A stretch of 35,835 bases of DNA, taken from positions 1-35,835 of the IMG/VR virus record IMGVR_UViG_3300050821_005791. One strand, written 5' to 3'. The DNA is from a virus. The translations under genes were made by a program, and so were the position numbers. Positions 1-9,216 of this stretch are shown one piece after another (the first letter of the stretch is position 1; each line of letters opens with the position of its first letter). The notes under the pieces were generated by a model, which was given only the letters and a program-made list of their open reading frames with translations, was not told the DNA's origin and made no database searches.

Positions 1-744
1 AACAAGAAATCTCATCACTTTAATAGTCTTGCCGACAACTCCCGCAATGATTGTGTTATTCCCGCTGGCACTGAATGAGATCGCGGCCTGACTCCAGGCA
101 GCTAATTGAGGCGCAGCGGGACGCATGTACTCGTTCCCTTGCGTATCAGTTGCGAACGTCCTTATGTCCGTGCCATCGCTACCTCCTACTTGTTGGGTCT
201 TAGTAGGAACTGCGGCTCCGGTAGCAGCAATCGTATTCGCTATGTTTGAATCTTGCGTCGCAAAAGTCCCCCCATTAGCCACATATAGGTTTCCACTGGT
301 GTCTACCTTGACATCGTGTAGGAGCGGAGTTCCGGAATAATCTGATCCACCGATTAGAACAGGATTGATAGGAATCGGGGGTGATGCCCCTCCCGCTGTA
401 TTGACGTTTGTGCCCGGAGCGTATAGCCCTTGTACGAGCGGATCGGCCCAAATTGCGCTCGTGTTTCCCGGCTGAGATATGAGTAACTGCCCGGCATGAG
501 CCGGGGGATTAGAGGCCGAAACGTTGACGCTCGCTCCTGTCGTGACTAGATCAGTGGCACTCCCCCCACTGGGCATATCAGCAACCGTAAGGACACGCCA
601 GATAGGAGCCGTCGAACAAGTACCGTTCCCAGTCTGAACTAAGAACATAGGAGTAGTAGACTGGTTTCCGCCCGCTATGGCATCGTAAGGCGAGGCTTCG
701 CTCCAGAATTGAAGGTTAGTCGAATTGGGAATGTTACAAGCCAT
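1..744 (-). CDS. Distal tail (tip/fibre) protein, C-terminus cut by window edge
   Basis: An open frame reads leftward from the ATG at 744 (start MACNIPNSTNLQFW) to the window edge with no stop, giving about 248 residues of an incomplete protein. Its ATG overlaps the TAA of the upstream tail hub gene as TAATG, so the two are probably translationally coupled. The composition is rich in Gly, Ser, Thr, Asn and Pro with no membrane segment, as in surface-exposed tail proteins. It holds two copies of a short beta unit, around residues 130-155 (PVLIGGSDYSGTPLLHDVKV, then DTSGNLYV) and 188-205 (GGSDGTDIRTFATDTQGN), a pattern I know from phage structural proteins. Position directly downstream of the hub supports a role in the tail tip or fibre, possibly receptor contact. 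The exact family is not recognised. That it is a virion protein is fairly sure; receptor binding is inference. Confidence 0.7.
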   Translation of the reverse strand, partial: MACNIPNSTNLQFWSEASPYDAIAGGNQSTTPMFLVQTGNGTCSTAPIWRVLTVADMPSGGSATDLVTTGASVNVSASNPPAHAGQLLISQPGNTSAIWADPLVQGLYAPGTNVNTAGGASPPIPINPVLIGGSDYSGTPLLHDVKVDTSGNLYVANGGTFATQDSNIANTIAATGAAVPTKTQQVGGSDGTDIRTFATDTQGNEYMRPAAPQLAAWSQAAISFSASGNNTIIAGVVGKTIKVMRFLV

Positions 745-3700
745 TAGATTGTTGCCGCTCCTGGGAACCCAAGACCTACTTGGCCGCTGAATTGATATAC
801 AACAACGGATAGGCTAGCTTGCGTGCTTCCGAAATCCGTTACCTGTAAACTAGCCGGATAGCTCAACATTGGATTGCCGTTAATGTCGTAGGTTCCGGGA
901 ATCCAATTGATACTCCGCTTCACAGTCGTTCCACTCATAATGTTAATTTGATAGGCTTCGTTCGTTTCGTTCAGCGGAACGTAGGCAGTACCATTCGTCC
1001 AGTCTCCGCCGTAGCGAGTCCGACGAGTCCAGCCTATCGTCAGGTTGTGCGAGCCGTCCCGCGCTCCGGTTAGGTGAACGGGAGAAGCGGGCTTCAAGTC
1101 ATTCCCTTCTAGGGTAAAGTCTTGGTCCGTGGCGCTGGTTACGTCCTGCCCTGTGGTTACGCCTCGATAGAATCGCTCCATGCCGATTATGGCCAATGGA
1201 GAGGTAGCGTGCTGCAAGCCTGTTAAGGGTGCTATAGCTGATTCCCCAGCCGAATGTCCGTAGGCCGCATATTCAGTATTCCTACGCCCACGTAGGAGCC
1301 GGGAAACGGTATAGGTGCCATCCATGTTGAGGATCGCGTTGGCGAATTGAATTACTTCTCCACCGACGATCAGCGCATTAGCCCCATTGAGCACCGCAAG
1401 ATCGGTTGTACCTGATAGGGCTCCGAAAAGCGGGGTGATTGTAAGAGTGTTGACCGTATCCCAGGCCCAGAAATAGGGCGGATCACCTAGCGTGGTGGTG
1501 CAGCTTCCGTAGGTCATTTGGAGCGATGAGGAAGCTAGCTGATTGAAGGTTAGGTCATCGCTCGATTTGTAGAGTACTCCGCTAGCCCAGCTTGATTGAG
1601 TCGAGGACATTCCCCAGTAGAATCCTGTTATGCTGCGATCCGCTACGGCATCCGAGTCCTGGAGGTAGGGAAGGTCAAATAAGAATGTCGCAGTAGGGGC
1701 AAACGGTAACCCGGACTGGGGGATGACTCCGCCTGCTGCTGCGGGAGCCGCAATAGAGCGGTAAGCATTGCTACTCTCACTGACCGTTGATAGGGAGACG
1801 GAATACCCAACGCCAAGCCCGGTGGTTACGATCCGCGCCTGATAGGTGTTGCCCTCATACACAAATTGAATAACATCAGTCGGATCAAGGACCGCATAAG
1901 CCATCTTCCACAGATTGAAGTCAAACGGCCTGCGCTCGACGTAAGCAATCATCAATGCTTTCTCAGCAATAGCGCGTGCCTGGGTCGGGGTCAGCAGCAT
2001 GGGAAGGTTCATTGAGACAATTTGTTTTGACTTAGATACACGGCTAGACTTCATTTTCTGAGTCTTGTTTTGCTGGTAGTCGATTGTGGGATCGACGAAG
2101 GTCACATCAACTTCCTTCGGAAGTTCTTGTGCCTGAGCAATGGTCTCCGTGATCTTGGTCTTGTCCGCTTCCAGCCCAAGATCGGACTCCGGTATGGTCA
2201 TCACCGAGGAGTTAACTCCGCGTGGGACGAATTTGAGAACAAAGTCAGATTCTACGGCATCGACAAAATGTGCAGCCAAGGGGGTTTGTAGGGCTGTTTT
2301 AGCATCGGCCTGGGACGTGATAAGGTAGCCGGTGATCGGAATACCTTCAACTTGCGTAACATCAATCTGGGAGGAGGTTAGTCCGGCTCGTGCGCAAAGG
2401 TCAGTTACTACAGCGGCAAGATTCGAGCTAGGGAACGATCCGGCCTGAATCTCGTAAGCGGTCGTGTTACGGCTGCTACCTGAGTTAGTCCCTGTTATCG
2501 TGAAAGTGTTCGGGCCGGCAATGACGTTCTGGCATATCCAAACGTCCAGATCAACACTGGTAGAATGCAGGTGAACTTGTTGGTATTGATTCTGCTGAGA
2601 ATCGGACAACTGAGAGAAGGCGGTCCTGTTCCCGGATAACCCCAGTATTGATTGCACGACAATGATTGTGTTGTTGTCGGTCGTGTTCGAAGTAAACGAA
2701 AATGATTGCGGTGGAGCGAACGGCGCAACCTGGCTTACCTTTTGAATAATCTTCGGGACACTACTCCCAATCAGGCCGAATGAGAACAAAGCACAGCACC
2801 AGTCTCCCGTTCCGGACGTTGAAGCCTTCGCGGTCGTACGGGTAACATCGAGCCCAGTTGTCGGAGGAGGCATCACGAAGCTAGCAATGTCGCCATATCC
2901 GGTTAGAGAATTGTCAAAGGTGTGCCAGTTGTGCGTCGCGTCCGGATGTTCCGCTGTGATTGTTCCGCCACCAGCTACAACCATGAGTAGCCAATCCTCC
3001 GGATCAGTAGGAGCCTGAATGTTTGAGAAGATGTCGCCGCCGTTACCCGTCCCCACGGCGGAGCCAGAATCAACACTCAACACTCCATCAATGATGTTTG
3101 TGTTGTAGGTAGTTGTTGACCCTAGAACGAGCCCCCAAAGCATATTGATATCAACCACACCGCTGTAAGTAGCAGTTGTCGGGGTTGGGATCACGTTGTA
3201 CCAGAGACCTGTTCCTCCTACTTCCGTGAATCCAGCAGGCGCATTGAAGCCGTCTGTAGCACCGAGGAGAACTATTTGATTTGGCTGCGTAGTGGTTAGA
3301 GTGACGCCCAATACCTGGGATGGTGCTGGGCCAAGTCCCTTATAGTAGTCATCATAATCAAGTATCGTGCTCGCCGTCGCAACCTGAACAAGCGGGTTAA
3401 CTAGCGGCGAGCCGGTGAACTCCGCGATTTGTAAGAAGTTGTTCTCGCCGCCGATCTCATTTCCAATGGTCAAGGTAACGGTGTTAGGTCCCGCGTTGAT
3501 ACTGCGAGCTATAAACATCTGAGAATTGTTTCCTTTTTTGCCTCCCGTGAATTCAGGAAAATCAAACGGCCCAAAGAAAGAGCCCCCGAATAGTGTGCCT
3601 CCGCAAGGAGTGTAGGTATTGCCTTGACTATCAGAGACGGAGAATGTGTAGTTTGGATTAGTTGGGGGTACGTCTGTAGGATTACCGGAACCACGTTCGG

Positions 3701-4505
3701 CACTACAAATCACCACTATGAAATTCCCGGCAGTGTTATTCGAGCTAAAGGAAAATGAATGTGTATTAGTGCTGAAATTACTTCCGGTCCCTTGAACAAC
3801 GGTGACGTTAGGCAGGATCGGGCCGGGTTGTTTATATTGGATGAGGGCCTGAATGTTCGGGATACGATTCCCGAAGTTGGCTAAGAGCAGATTGTCGTAG
3901 ACAGCATAAATCAACGGACGGAAAGCACTAGCAGCATTAACGCCAACAGCACCTTGATAAAGTGGGTCGGGCATCTGGGTCTGCGTCCCGTTGTAGATTG
4001 TCGGTGCAGGGTAGAGAGTGGCCCGGTTGCCATTTGTTGGATCTATCCAGGTTGCGGTATTGTGGCCAGACGTAACGTCATAGGCAATCTTGGAATCGAA
4101 CCAAATCTTTACGATGTCGCCAGGACCTTCTCCGAAGGCAACCGCGAACGAGGCGGTGTAGGAAATGTTGGCTTGAGTAGTTCCGCCCTTACCGCCGACA
4201 CTTTCCTGTATCGTAACTTCATGTAAACCGGGGGACCAGATTATGTTCCCAGCCTGACGATAACTACCGTATCCAAATTGAATCGGGACGCCGTTGGTTG
4301 CGCCGCTTGTAACAAGGGGCGGCTGGGTATTCGCGGGTAGGTGCATCGGGAACAAAGCGTTCCCTATAATTCCACCAGCCGCGAAACCAATAGACCCGAA
4401 TAATCCAGCGGCAGGCACGGCAGCCATAAGACCCAGACCCATAGTAAAGAATCCGAGTAGAGCTAAACCTATTCCCATACCAATCGCTATAGCCAGCTTG
4501 GCCAT
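744..4505 (-). CDS. Tail hub / tip attachment protein (GTA gp15-like, lambda J-like role)
   Basis: This 1253-residue protein begins with a Gly/Ala-rich hydrophobic segment (residues 1-50), as in many Phage-tail_3/TipJ-type proteins. A first hub part follows (about 55-225). A second hub part near 695-910 contains AAVVTDLCARAGL and FVDAVESDFVLKFVPRG, very like the hub domain of gene-transfer-agent-type tails. Between them sit about 460 residues of inserted beta-rich modules. Modules at 236-372 and 595-690 share NNTxxNxIVV, SDSQxNxY and AGPNTxTxT; a more diverged one lies between them. The C-terminal part (900-1253) is more beta structure. The likely job is closing the distal end of the tail tube and contacting the host surface. 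The gene follows the NlpC/P60 gene without a gap. The hub call is strong from motif and gene order; the role of the inserted modules (sugar or receptor binding) is inference. Confidence 0.85.
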   Translation of the reverse strand: MAKLAIAIGMGIGLALLGFFTMGLGLMAAVPAAGLFGSIGFAAGGIIGNALFPMHLPANTQPPLVTSGATNGVPIQFGYGSYRQAGNIIWSPGLHEVTIQESVGGKGGTTQANISYTASFAVAFGEGPGDIVKIWFDSKIAYDVTSGHNTATWIDPTNGNRATLYPAPTIYNGTQTQMPDPLYQGAVGVNAASAFRPLIYAVYDNLLLANFGNRIPNIQALIQYKQPGPILPNVTVVQGTGSNFSTNTHSFSFSSNNTAGNFIVVICSAERGSGNPTDVPPTNPNYTFSVSDSQGNTYTPCGGTLFGGSFFGPFDFPEFTGGKKGNNSQMFIARSINAGPNTVTLTIGNEIGGENNFLQIAEFTGSPLVNPLVQVATASTILDYDDYYKGLGPAPSQVLGVTLTTTQPNQIVLLGATDGFNAPAGFTEVGGTGLWYNVIPTPTTATYSGVVDINMLWGLVLGSTTTYNTNIIDGVLSVDSGSAVGTGNGGDIFSNIQAPTDPEDWLLMVVAGGGTITAEHPDATHNWHTFDNSLTGYGDIASFVMPPPTTGLDVTRTTAKASTSGTGDWCCALFSFGLIGSSVPKIIQKVSQVAPFAPPQSFSFTSNTTDNNTIIVVQSILGLSGNRTAFSQLSDSQQNQYQQVHLHSTSVDLDVWICQNVIAGPNTFTITGTNSGSSRNTTAYEIQAGSFPSSNLAAVVTDLCARAGLTSSQIDVTQVEGIPITGYLITSQADAKTALQTPLAAHFVDAVESDFVLKFVPRGVNSSVMTIPESDLGLEADKTKITETIAQAQELPKEVDVTFVDPTIDYQQNKTQKMKSSRVSKSKQIVSMNLPMLLTPTQARAIAEKALMIAYVERRPFDFNLWKMAYAVLDPTDVIQFVYEGNTYQARIVTTGLGVGYSVSLSTVSESSNAYRSIAAPAAAGGVIPQSGLPFAPTATFLFDLPYLQDSDAVADRSITGFYWGMSSTQSSWASGVLYKSSDDLTFNQLASSSLQMTYGSCTTTLGDPPYFWAWDTVNTLTITPLFGALSGTTDLAVLNGANALIVGGEVIQFANAILNMDGTYTVSRLLRGRRNTEYAAYGHSAGESAIAPLTGLQHATSPLAIIGMERFYRGVTTGQDVTSATDQDFTLEGNDLKPASPVHLTGARDGSHNLTIGWTRRTRYGGDWTNGTAYVPLNETNEAYQINIMSGTTVKRSINWIPGTYDINGNPMLSYPASLQVTDFGSTQASLSVVVYQFSGQVGLGFPGAATI

Positions 4506-4955
4506 CTAGTCCTCAACTCCGGGGTAGCTAAACGCACCAGCTATCCGCTTTCTCCATTTATTGTCCATAATATGTTCGACCACTTTGCCTATCCCAGCGT
4601 AGGCATGAATCATTCCCGTAACCCCGTTCACTGTTGTAATAAGGGCAGCGTGGCAAGGGATAGTAGGAACGCGGAGCGTAACAACATCCCCATCCCGAAG
4701 GTCAGAGGGGTCTTTCTCCACTAGCCTCCGCTTTGCTTCCTCATGAACCAATAAGTCGAGCGGTTGGGATGAGTAGTTCTGATTGTCGGAGCCCTTAAAC
4801 GGGACGCCTAGACGATCAATAAGCCCTAGCTCCTCTGCTACGCAGAGAGGTAGGCCCACGCAGTCAATTCCCTTCCCTTTGACTCGGCCCTGATGGCGGA
4901 ATGGGGTATTGAGAAAAGTGCGGGCGCAATCAACGATCATTTTCCTAGTTGGCAT
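4506..4955 (-). CDS. NlpC/P60 family tail peptidase (lambda K-like position)
   Basis: The 149-residue protein carries the NlpC/P60 cysteine peptidase triad: Cys32 in GIDCVGL, His102 in PCHAAL and a third polar residue, probably His117 in IHAYA. This family cuts peptide bonds in cell wall stem peptides. In siphovirus tails it sits between the DUF2163 protein and the hub and is thought to open peptidoglycan locally during DNA entry or to process a tail protein. The start at 4955 overlaps the stop of the preceding gene; a second in-frame ATG five codons on is possible. Length and position match the GTA/lambda-like arrangement. Family call is firm; the target in this host is not visible. Confidence 0.9.
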   Translation of the reverse strand: MPTRKMIVDCARTFLNTPFRHQGRVKGKGIDCVGLPLCVAEELGLIDRLGVPFKGSDNQNYSSQPLDLLVHEEAKRRLVEKDPSDLRDGDVVTLRVPTIPCHAALITTVNGVTGMIHAYAGIGKVVEHIMDNKWRKRIAGAFSYPGVED

Positions 4956-5262
4956 TGTAGAGCCTCGCCTCCATGCTCTTCCCGTCAGCCCAATACAGTG
5001 TTGCGAATACAGGGTGACGATCGCATCCGTACCGAGGAGCCGAAGGTTGCCAAACTAGCGGGACTGGCTCCGTAATAGCGATTTCTAGGGGCGTAGGGGC
5101 TGGCAGGACGTACGATCCGTCTTCGGGTGTGGTTAGTATACCCGCCGTTACTTGACGAGCATCTATACACATGGATGTAGCTAGAGCAACATGGCACTCA
5201 TCGCAGAAGTGCCCCTCACGCGAAGGATTGAGAAGGAACCGCTCTGTTTTTGTCTTAGTCAT
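4945..5262 (-). CDS. Small tail-module protein with paired cysteines, function unknown
   Basis: The 105-residue protein lies between the DUF2163 gene (TAATG overlap at 5262) and the NlpC/P60 gene (11-bp overlap), so it belongs to the tail tip cluster. In tails of this kind a short gene often occupies this slot. It has a cysteine group near the N-terminus (FCDECHVALATSMC, about residues 19-32) and a later Cys in RYGCDRHP, which could bind a metal; this is suggested only by spacing. There is no signal peptide or membrane segment. I do not recognise the family and assign no function beyond membership of the tail tip assembly group. Confidence 0.75.
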   Translation of the reverse strand: MTKTKTERFLLNPSREGHFCDECHVALATSMCIDARQVTAGILTTPEDGSYVLPAPTPLEIAITEPVPLVWQPSAPRYGCDRHPVFATLYWADGKSMEARLYNAN

Positions 5263-6185
5263 TAGGTTGCATTCGGATATAGGAGGATTAAATCCATCCC
5301 AGGAATATCCGGCTCCGCACGGAGGTTCACAATATTGTTGAATTTGTTAAAGCAATCGTTCTTTGTATGGTCGCATCCCGGCTCAATCGTGAAAGTGTCT
5401 CCGGGTAGAGGCTGAAACTGCATCGGTAAGAATGTGGTCAGCGTTGCGCCGTCCCAAGACTTCAGTTCGATGGTTATTCCGTTCATAGGCCCGCTCGTGA
5501 AGGTCAGCGTGCCGTCATTAAACCAACCAGCAGGTGCTAGAGCCGTAGGAGTAGCAGACCCAACCTGAAGAAGTCCCGATGGCGGTGAAAGAGTAGCGAA
5601 CGGAACAATCGTCACGGCGTCTACCGAGGAGGAGACAACCCCAGCCTGTTGGTATTGGGTTATGTCCACCATGCAGAGATAGCGGTTGTTCATATCAATT
5701 CCGTTTAGCCCGCTGTATAGCTCCGCTCGACAAACCGGCCCGTAAAGGGACCCAATCACGGTAGTCAGTTGTTGGGTCAAGCCTCTTATCTCTGCTGTGA
5801 AGACTCCATTTTTCATAACAACTTGCCCAAGTGTCCCGGAGCAGACCTTCATGTCGCCCATTGTTAGATCGGCCCAATTGACGATCCTGATTTCAATCGT
5901 CGCCCAGTCATAGACACCGGCGCGGATGTCGGACTCCTGAATCGAATCTGAATCAAGGAAGGCGGTGACCTCCATGTTGTCTACTGAAAGATCGCTCTTC
6001 TTGGCGTTCGCCGTCTGCGTCATCCCGGTATCGGCCTGGTAGGTGACTCCCCCGTAGATGATGTTCTGATCGTGGGTAGTAAAGCCCATCGTGACATTGT
6101 TGGTTGTGACTAGCTTCCAGAGGATAGATAGCGAGCAGCAATCGAGACCAAAATGGGTAGTCAGAGCGGGAGAGATACTTTTCAT
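5262..6185 (-). CDS. DUF2163 family tail tip protein (BR0599-like)
   Basis: This 307-residue protein starts MKSISPALTTHFGLDCCSLS. The ATG at 6185 overlaps the TAA of the DUF2460 gene as TAATG, which I prefer over an upstream in-frame start that would run further into that gene. The N-terminal half, with LWKLVTTNNVTMGFTTHDQ and DIRAGVYDWATIEIRIVNW, is typical of DUF2163, a distal tail family found beside DUF2460 and NlpC/P60 proteins in GTAs and many siphoviruses. The C-terminal part (CDHTKNDCFNKFNNIVNLR) matches the Cys-containing end usual for the family. It is likely part of the tail tip ring under the hub. Family call strong; molecular role by analogy. Confidence 0.88.
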   Translation of the reverse strand: MKSISPALTTHFGLDCCSLSILWKLVTTNNVTMGFTTHDQNIIYGGVTYQADTGMTQTANAKKSDLSVDNMEVTAFLDSDSIQESDIRAGVYDWATIEIRIVNWADLTMGDMKVCSGTLGQVVMKNGVFTAEIRGLTQQLTTVIGSLYGPVCRAELYSGLNGIDMNNRYLCMVDITQYQQAGVVSSSVDAVTIVPFATLSPPSGLLQVGSATPTALAPAGWFNDGTLTFTSGPMNGITIELKSWDGATLTTFLPMQFQPLPGDTFTIEPGCDHTKNDCFNKFNNIVNLRAEPDIPGMDLILLYPNAT

Positions 6186-6859
6186 TACAGCCGCTCCTCG
6201 ATGAGACCAAGTTGGCTCCACTCGTAAAGGCCGTTGGCGTCGGCCACGTCAGAGTCTAGAATTTGCGCGTTAGCCATATCATCAACATCAAAGCGGGTCG
6301 GGATATGGAACTGAAAGTCAGCGGTGATAAGGTGCCCGACAGTTGGGGTGTAGAGGAAGGTTATCAGTCCAGTTGTAGCGTCCTGAGTGTAATGAGTCCC
6401 ACGAGTCTTCTTCACACCATTGTCATAGATGTTGATCGTGTTCGTGAGCGCGTTGCCCTGGAAATCGCTTATGGTCTCATCAATTGGTTTCTTAATCGTC
6501 CGGGTATAGGTCCGGCTCCCGGTCGTATAGGTCTTGATTAGCTGATAGACCGGATTGGATGGGGGAGACTGGACACCAAGCGAGGTAGCAATCAGTTGCC
6601 CCGTTGCGGAGTTGTCAATGGGCCAAAAGAAACGGAAGGCATCAGCCCTACCCCCAACATTGAGATAGAAATTGTAAACGGCGGCAAAGTAAGCTTGAGG
6701 CTTACCGTTGAGGAGGATTTGGAACTTAGCCTTGGACTGAGCCCAGTTGCGATTACGTTGCTCGAAACCAGAGAAGCCTTCATTGACGATGGTGCTCCAA
6801 GCTGGACCGCCCGTGCTTGTGAAACCGATTTGACGTGGGAACTCAACTTCGAAAAACAT
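6185..6859 (-). CDS. DUF2460 family distal tail protein
   Basis: The 224-residue protein starts MFFEVEFPRQIGFTSTGGPA and has the DUF2460 pattern: an early GGPAW segment, then NYAQ-like NRNWAQSKAKF and a mid part FYLNVGGRADAFRFFWP. In GTA-type and related siphophage tails this family forms the distal tail ring directly after the tape measure protein, which is its position here. Its ATG overlaps the tape measure stop as TAATG, and its own stop overlaps the DUF2163 start the same way. Family usual length is about 200-220 residues, so it looks complete. Confidence 0.88.
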   Translation of the reverse strand: MFFEVEFPRQIGFTSTGGPAWSTIVNEGFSGFEQRNRNWAQSKAKFQILLNGKPQAYFAAVYNFYLNVGGRADAFRFFWPIDNSATGQLIATSLGVQSPPSNPVYQLIKTYTTGSRTYTRTIKKPIDETISDFQGNALTNTINIYDNGVKKTRGTHYTQDATTGLITFLYTPTVGHLITADFQFHIPTRFDVDDMANAQILDSDVADANGLYEWSQLGLIEERL

Positions 6860-9216
6860 TAATTGTTCCTCCGGGCGGCGCGGAAGGCGGCTGCCTGTGA
6901 GGCACCGAGTATCTGATCCTGGGAAGCCATGAAACTGTCTTTATTGGGGGTCGATATGTTGAAGTTCTGATTCACAACCGTGCTACTTCCTCCGGCCTTC
7001 TGACCGGCACTACCCGCGTTCGGGATAATTGTTCCAGCTACGGAGGGCATGAACCATTCCTTGCCTGTTTCTCCAACGGTATAAAGGGAACCTGGGCTTG
7101 CTGAGCCGCCCGTGGCCATGGCTGGCACGCCACCACCCCCGCCAAATATTCCGGAGATAATGCCACCAAGGCCGCCACTACCAGAGGAGCCCATTCCTGG
7201 AATGAGTCCCAATAGGGACTTCAGCATGTTGTTCAGAGCCAACTTTTCGAGGTCCTTTTCAATTGTGTTAACGTAGTCGTGCCAGTTAGCCTTCCCGGAC
7301 GTAATCATGTCGGCTAGGTTGTTGGTCAAGCCGGTCATCGCTTGATTCATGACCTCTGTCGTTTGTTGAGCAGCGGTCTTACCGTCATTGATATATTGAT
7401 TGAAGAAGTTCTTGAAACCATCGGCCATCGTGTTGTTACTCTGTTGGGCGATGACTACTAACTTCTGGTGATACTTCGCATCGGCAAGTAGGTCAGCGTC
7501 TCGCCATTTCTCCAGATCCAACTCTAGCTGGCTGGAATTGTCGAACACCGCTTGATTCTTAGCCTTCTCCTCGGCAAGTTCCTGCGCTGCGTCTTGCTTC
7601 AACATATCTAGGTGCTGCGTTAGGGTAGTGAGCCCCATTTTGTAATTCCAGTCGGCCTGCTCCTTCGCGGAGGCTTCGTTCAACTTAATCATTTCTTCGT
7701 TGAACTTGGTTGACTCTTCGGATAGGTGCCGTTTGTCCTCGATTAGCTTCTTGGCAATCTCAAGTTCAACCGCTGCGTTTTCCTTCTCAGCAGCAGCTTG
7801 AGCATCCAAACCCTTCTTTTGGTTGGCTTCTAGCTCACCCTCTAACTTGATTGCGGAGGCGGCGAGCTCAGCATTGATTTTGGCTATTTCGTCCAGCTTA
7901 GTCGGCCCTTCGGTTTTTAGGATCGCAAGGCGTCCTTGCTGGGCGGTTAACTCGTTGTCGTATTGAGTCCGGAGCGCAGCCTCAGCGTCATCAGTTTCCT
8001 TTTGTATGAGAACTAACTTTTGTTTCTCCAGATCAGCATCTATCTCGCCCTTCGCCTTCGCAGCAGTTTGGGCTGCGTTAATTGAGTTCATGGCGGAAGC
8101 ATTTTCCAATTCGTTCCGCTTCTCTAGGCTGACGGCTAGGGCGTCCTGAATGAGCTTCTGATTATTGATAGCTCCTTCCGCTGTCTTATCTTTCGGACCT
8201 TGAATGTCTTGCTTCGATTCGAGCCCCGCTATTTTTACATTCTTGTTCAGGGCGTCGGCCTGGAGGGACATGTCCTTCATGGCGGAGGCGGCTACGGTGG
8301 CTTCCTGACTCAACTTCCCGATCAGTTCTGTATTTCCAGGAGTAAGCTGCTTGACGAGATTCATCGCGGCTTCCGTGTCGGCCCGGAGGTTTGCGTAGGC
8401 TTTCTGTTGACCTTGGATTGCGGCTAGTTGGGCTTCCTGACCCTTCGCGTCATCCAAAGATCGCCGCGCAGTATCAACCGCCATCATTGCTTCGTTAACA
8501 CTCTCAAGGGCACTTTGAATCCCCTTCACTCCTCCGCCCAGATTACTGATAAGGGGATGCTCGGCGAGTTGGGTCCAAAACATTTTGAGACCACCGAGGA
8601 AGGTTGCAGAAGTTTGAACTTCTTCATCAATTTTGCGGAAGTCCTCACTGAAGGAGGCGGCCAGTTTATCTGCCGCAATGCTAGACTCTAGCAAGGCTTC
8701 AGCGAGACGGTTTTTACCAGGACGGCCTTCTAGCTTCGCAATCTGATCGTCTAGCTTCAGATTGGTTAGCTCCATACTCTTGGTCTGGTCATCTTGCTTG
8801 ATAGTTAGGTTTTCATTTTCCAGGGCGGTCTTGCGGATAGCTTCAGCCAACTTCTCATGATGCTCAATCACCTTGAGGATCAAGCCGACAGCGGCCAGTA
8901 CGCCAACTAGAGGAAGCATGGCAGCGAAGGCAGCGCTTACTCCGGGTATCTGTGCGATGAGAGTCTGAAGATGTCGAGGTATCCGGACGCCTACCTCTTC
9001 ACCGAGGAGCATCATTGAGCCCTTGGCCTCCATCATGTTGACGGTGGTTGACTCCCCAAAATCCTTACCAGCCTTAGCAGCCTGGTTGAAGGATGATTGA
9101 ATGTCCTTGCCTGTGCTCTTAGCGGTTTGACCAGCTTTGGCCATACCACTTTCAAACGCAGCGGTCCCGGCTGTTAAATTGACTGAAAGAGTTCCGACTT
9201 GCACGCCGCCTGCCAT
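6859..9216 (-). CDS. Tail tape measure protein (lambda family C-terminus)
   Basis: A 785-residue protein, long, Ala/Glu/Lys/Gln-rich and strongly predicted by eye to form coiled coil over about residues 120-600, as expected for a tape measure that sets tail length and is ejected ahead of DNA. A hydrophobic stretch near residues 88-112 (PGVSAAFAAMLPLVGVLAAV) could insert in a membrane during DNA entry. The C-terminal part (FKNFFNQYINDGKTAAQQTT, then LEKLALNNMLKSLLGLIPG and a Gly-rich segment ending in GETGKEWFMPS) is the conserved end of lambda-family tape measures. The gene follows the assembly chaperones, the usual place. Its ATG is 3 bp after the chaperone T stop (TAG ATG). High confidence. 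Confidence 0.95.
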   Translation of the reverse strand: MAGGVQVGTLSVNLTAGTAAFESGMAKAGQTAKSTGKDIQSSFNQAAKAGKDFGESTTVNMMEAKGSMMLLGEEVGVRIPRHLQTLIAQIPGVSAAFAAMLPLVGVLAAVGLILKVIEHHEKLAEAIRKTALENENLTIKQDDQTKSMELTNLKLDDQIAKLEGRPGKNRLAEALLESSIAADKLAASFSEDFRKIDEEVQTSATFLGGLKMFWTQLAEHPLISNLGGGVKGIQSALESVNEAMMAVDTARRSLDDAKGQEAQLAAIQGQQKAYANLRADTEAAMNLVKQLTPGNTELIGKLSQEATVAASAMKDMSLQADALNKNVKIAGLESKQDIQGPKDKTAEGAINNQKLIQDALAVSLEKRNELENASAMNSINAAQTAAKAKGEIDADLEKQKLVLIQKETDDAEAALRTQYDNELTAQQGRLAILKTEGPTKLDEIAKINAELAASAIKLEGELEANQKKGLDAQAAAEKENAAVELEIAKKLIEDKRHLSEESTKFNEEMIKLNEASAKEQADWNYKMGLTTLTQHLDMLKQDAAQELAEEKAKNQAVFDNSSQLELDLEKWRDADLLADAKYHQKLVVIAQQSNNTMADGFKNFFNQYINDGKTAAQQTTEVMNQAMTGLTNNLADMITSGKANWHDYVNTIEKDLEKLALNNMLKSLLGLIPGMGSSGSGGLGGIISGIFGGGGGVPAMATGGSASPGSLYTVGETGKEWFMPSVAGTIIPNAGSAGQKAGGSSTVVNQNFNISTPNKDSFMASQDQILGASQAAAFRAARRNN

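Noticed and set aside
125-340. 71-codon plus-strand open frame
   Set aside because: It is antisense to the partial tail protein and has no ribosome site or protein-like pattern.
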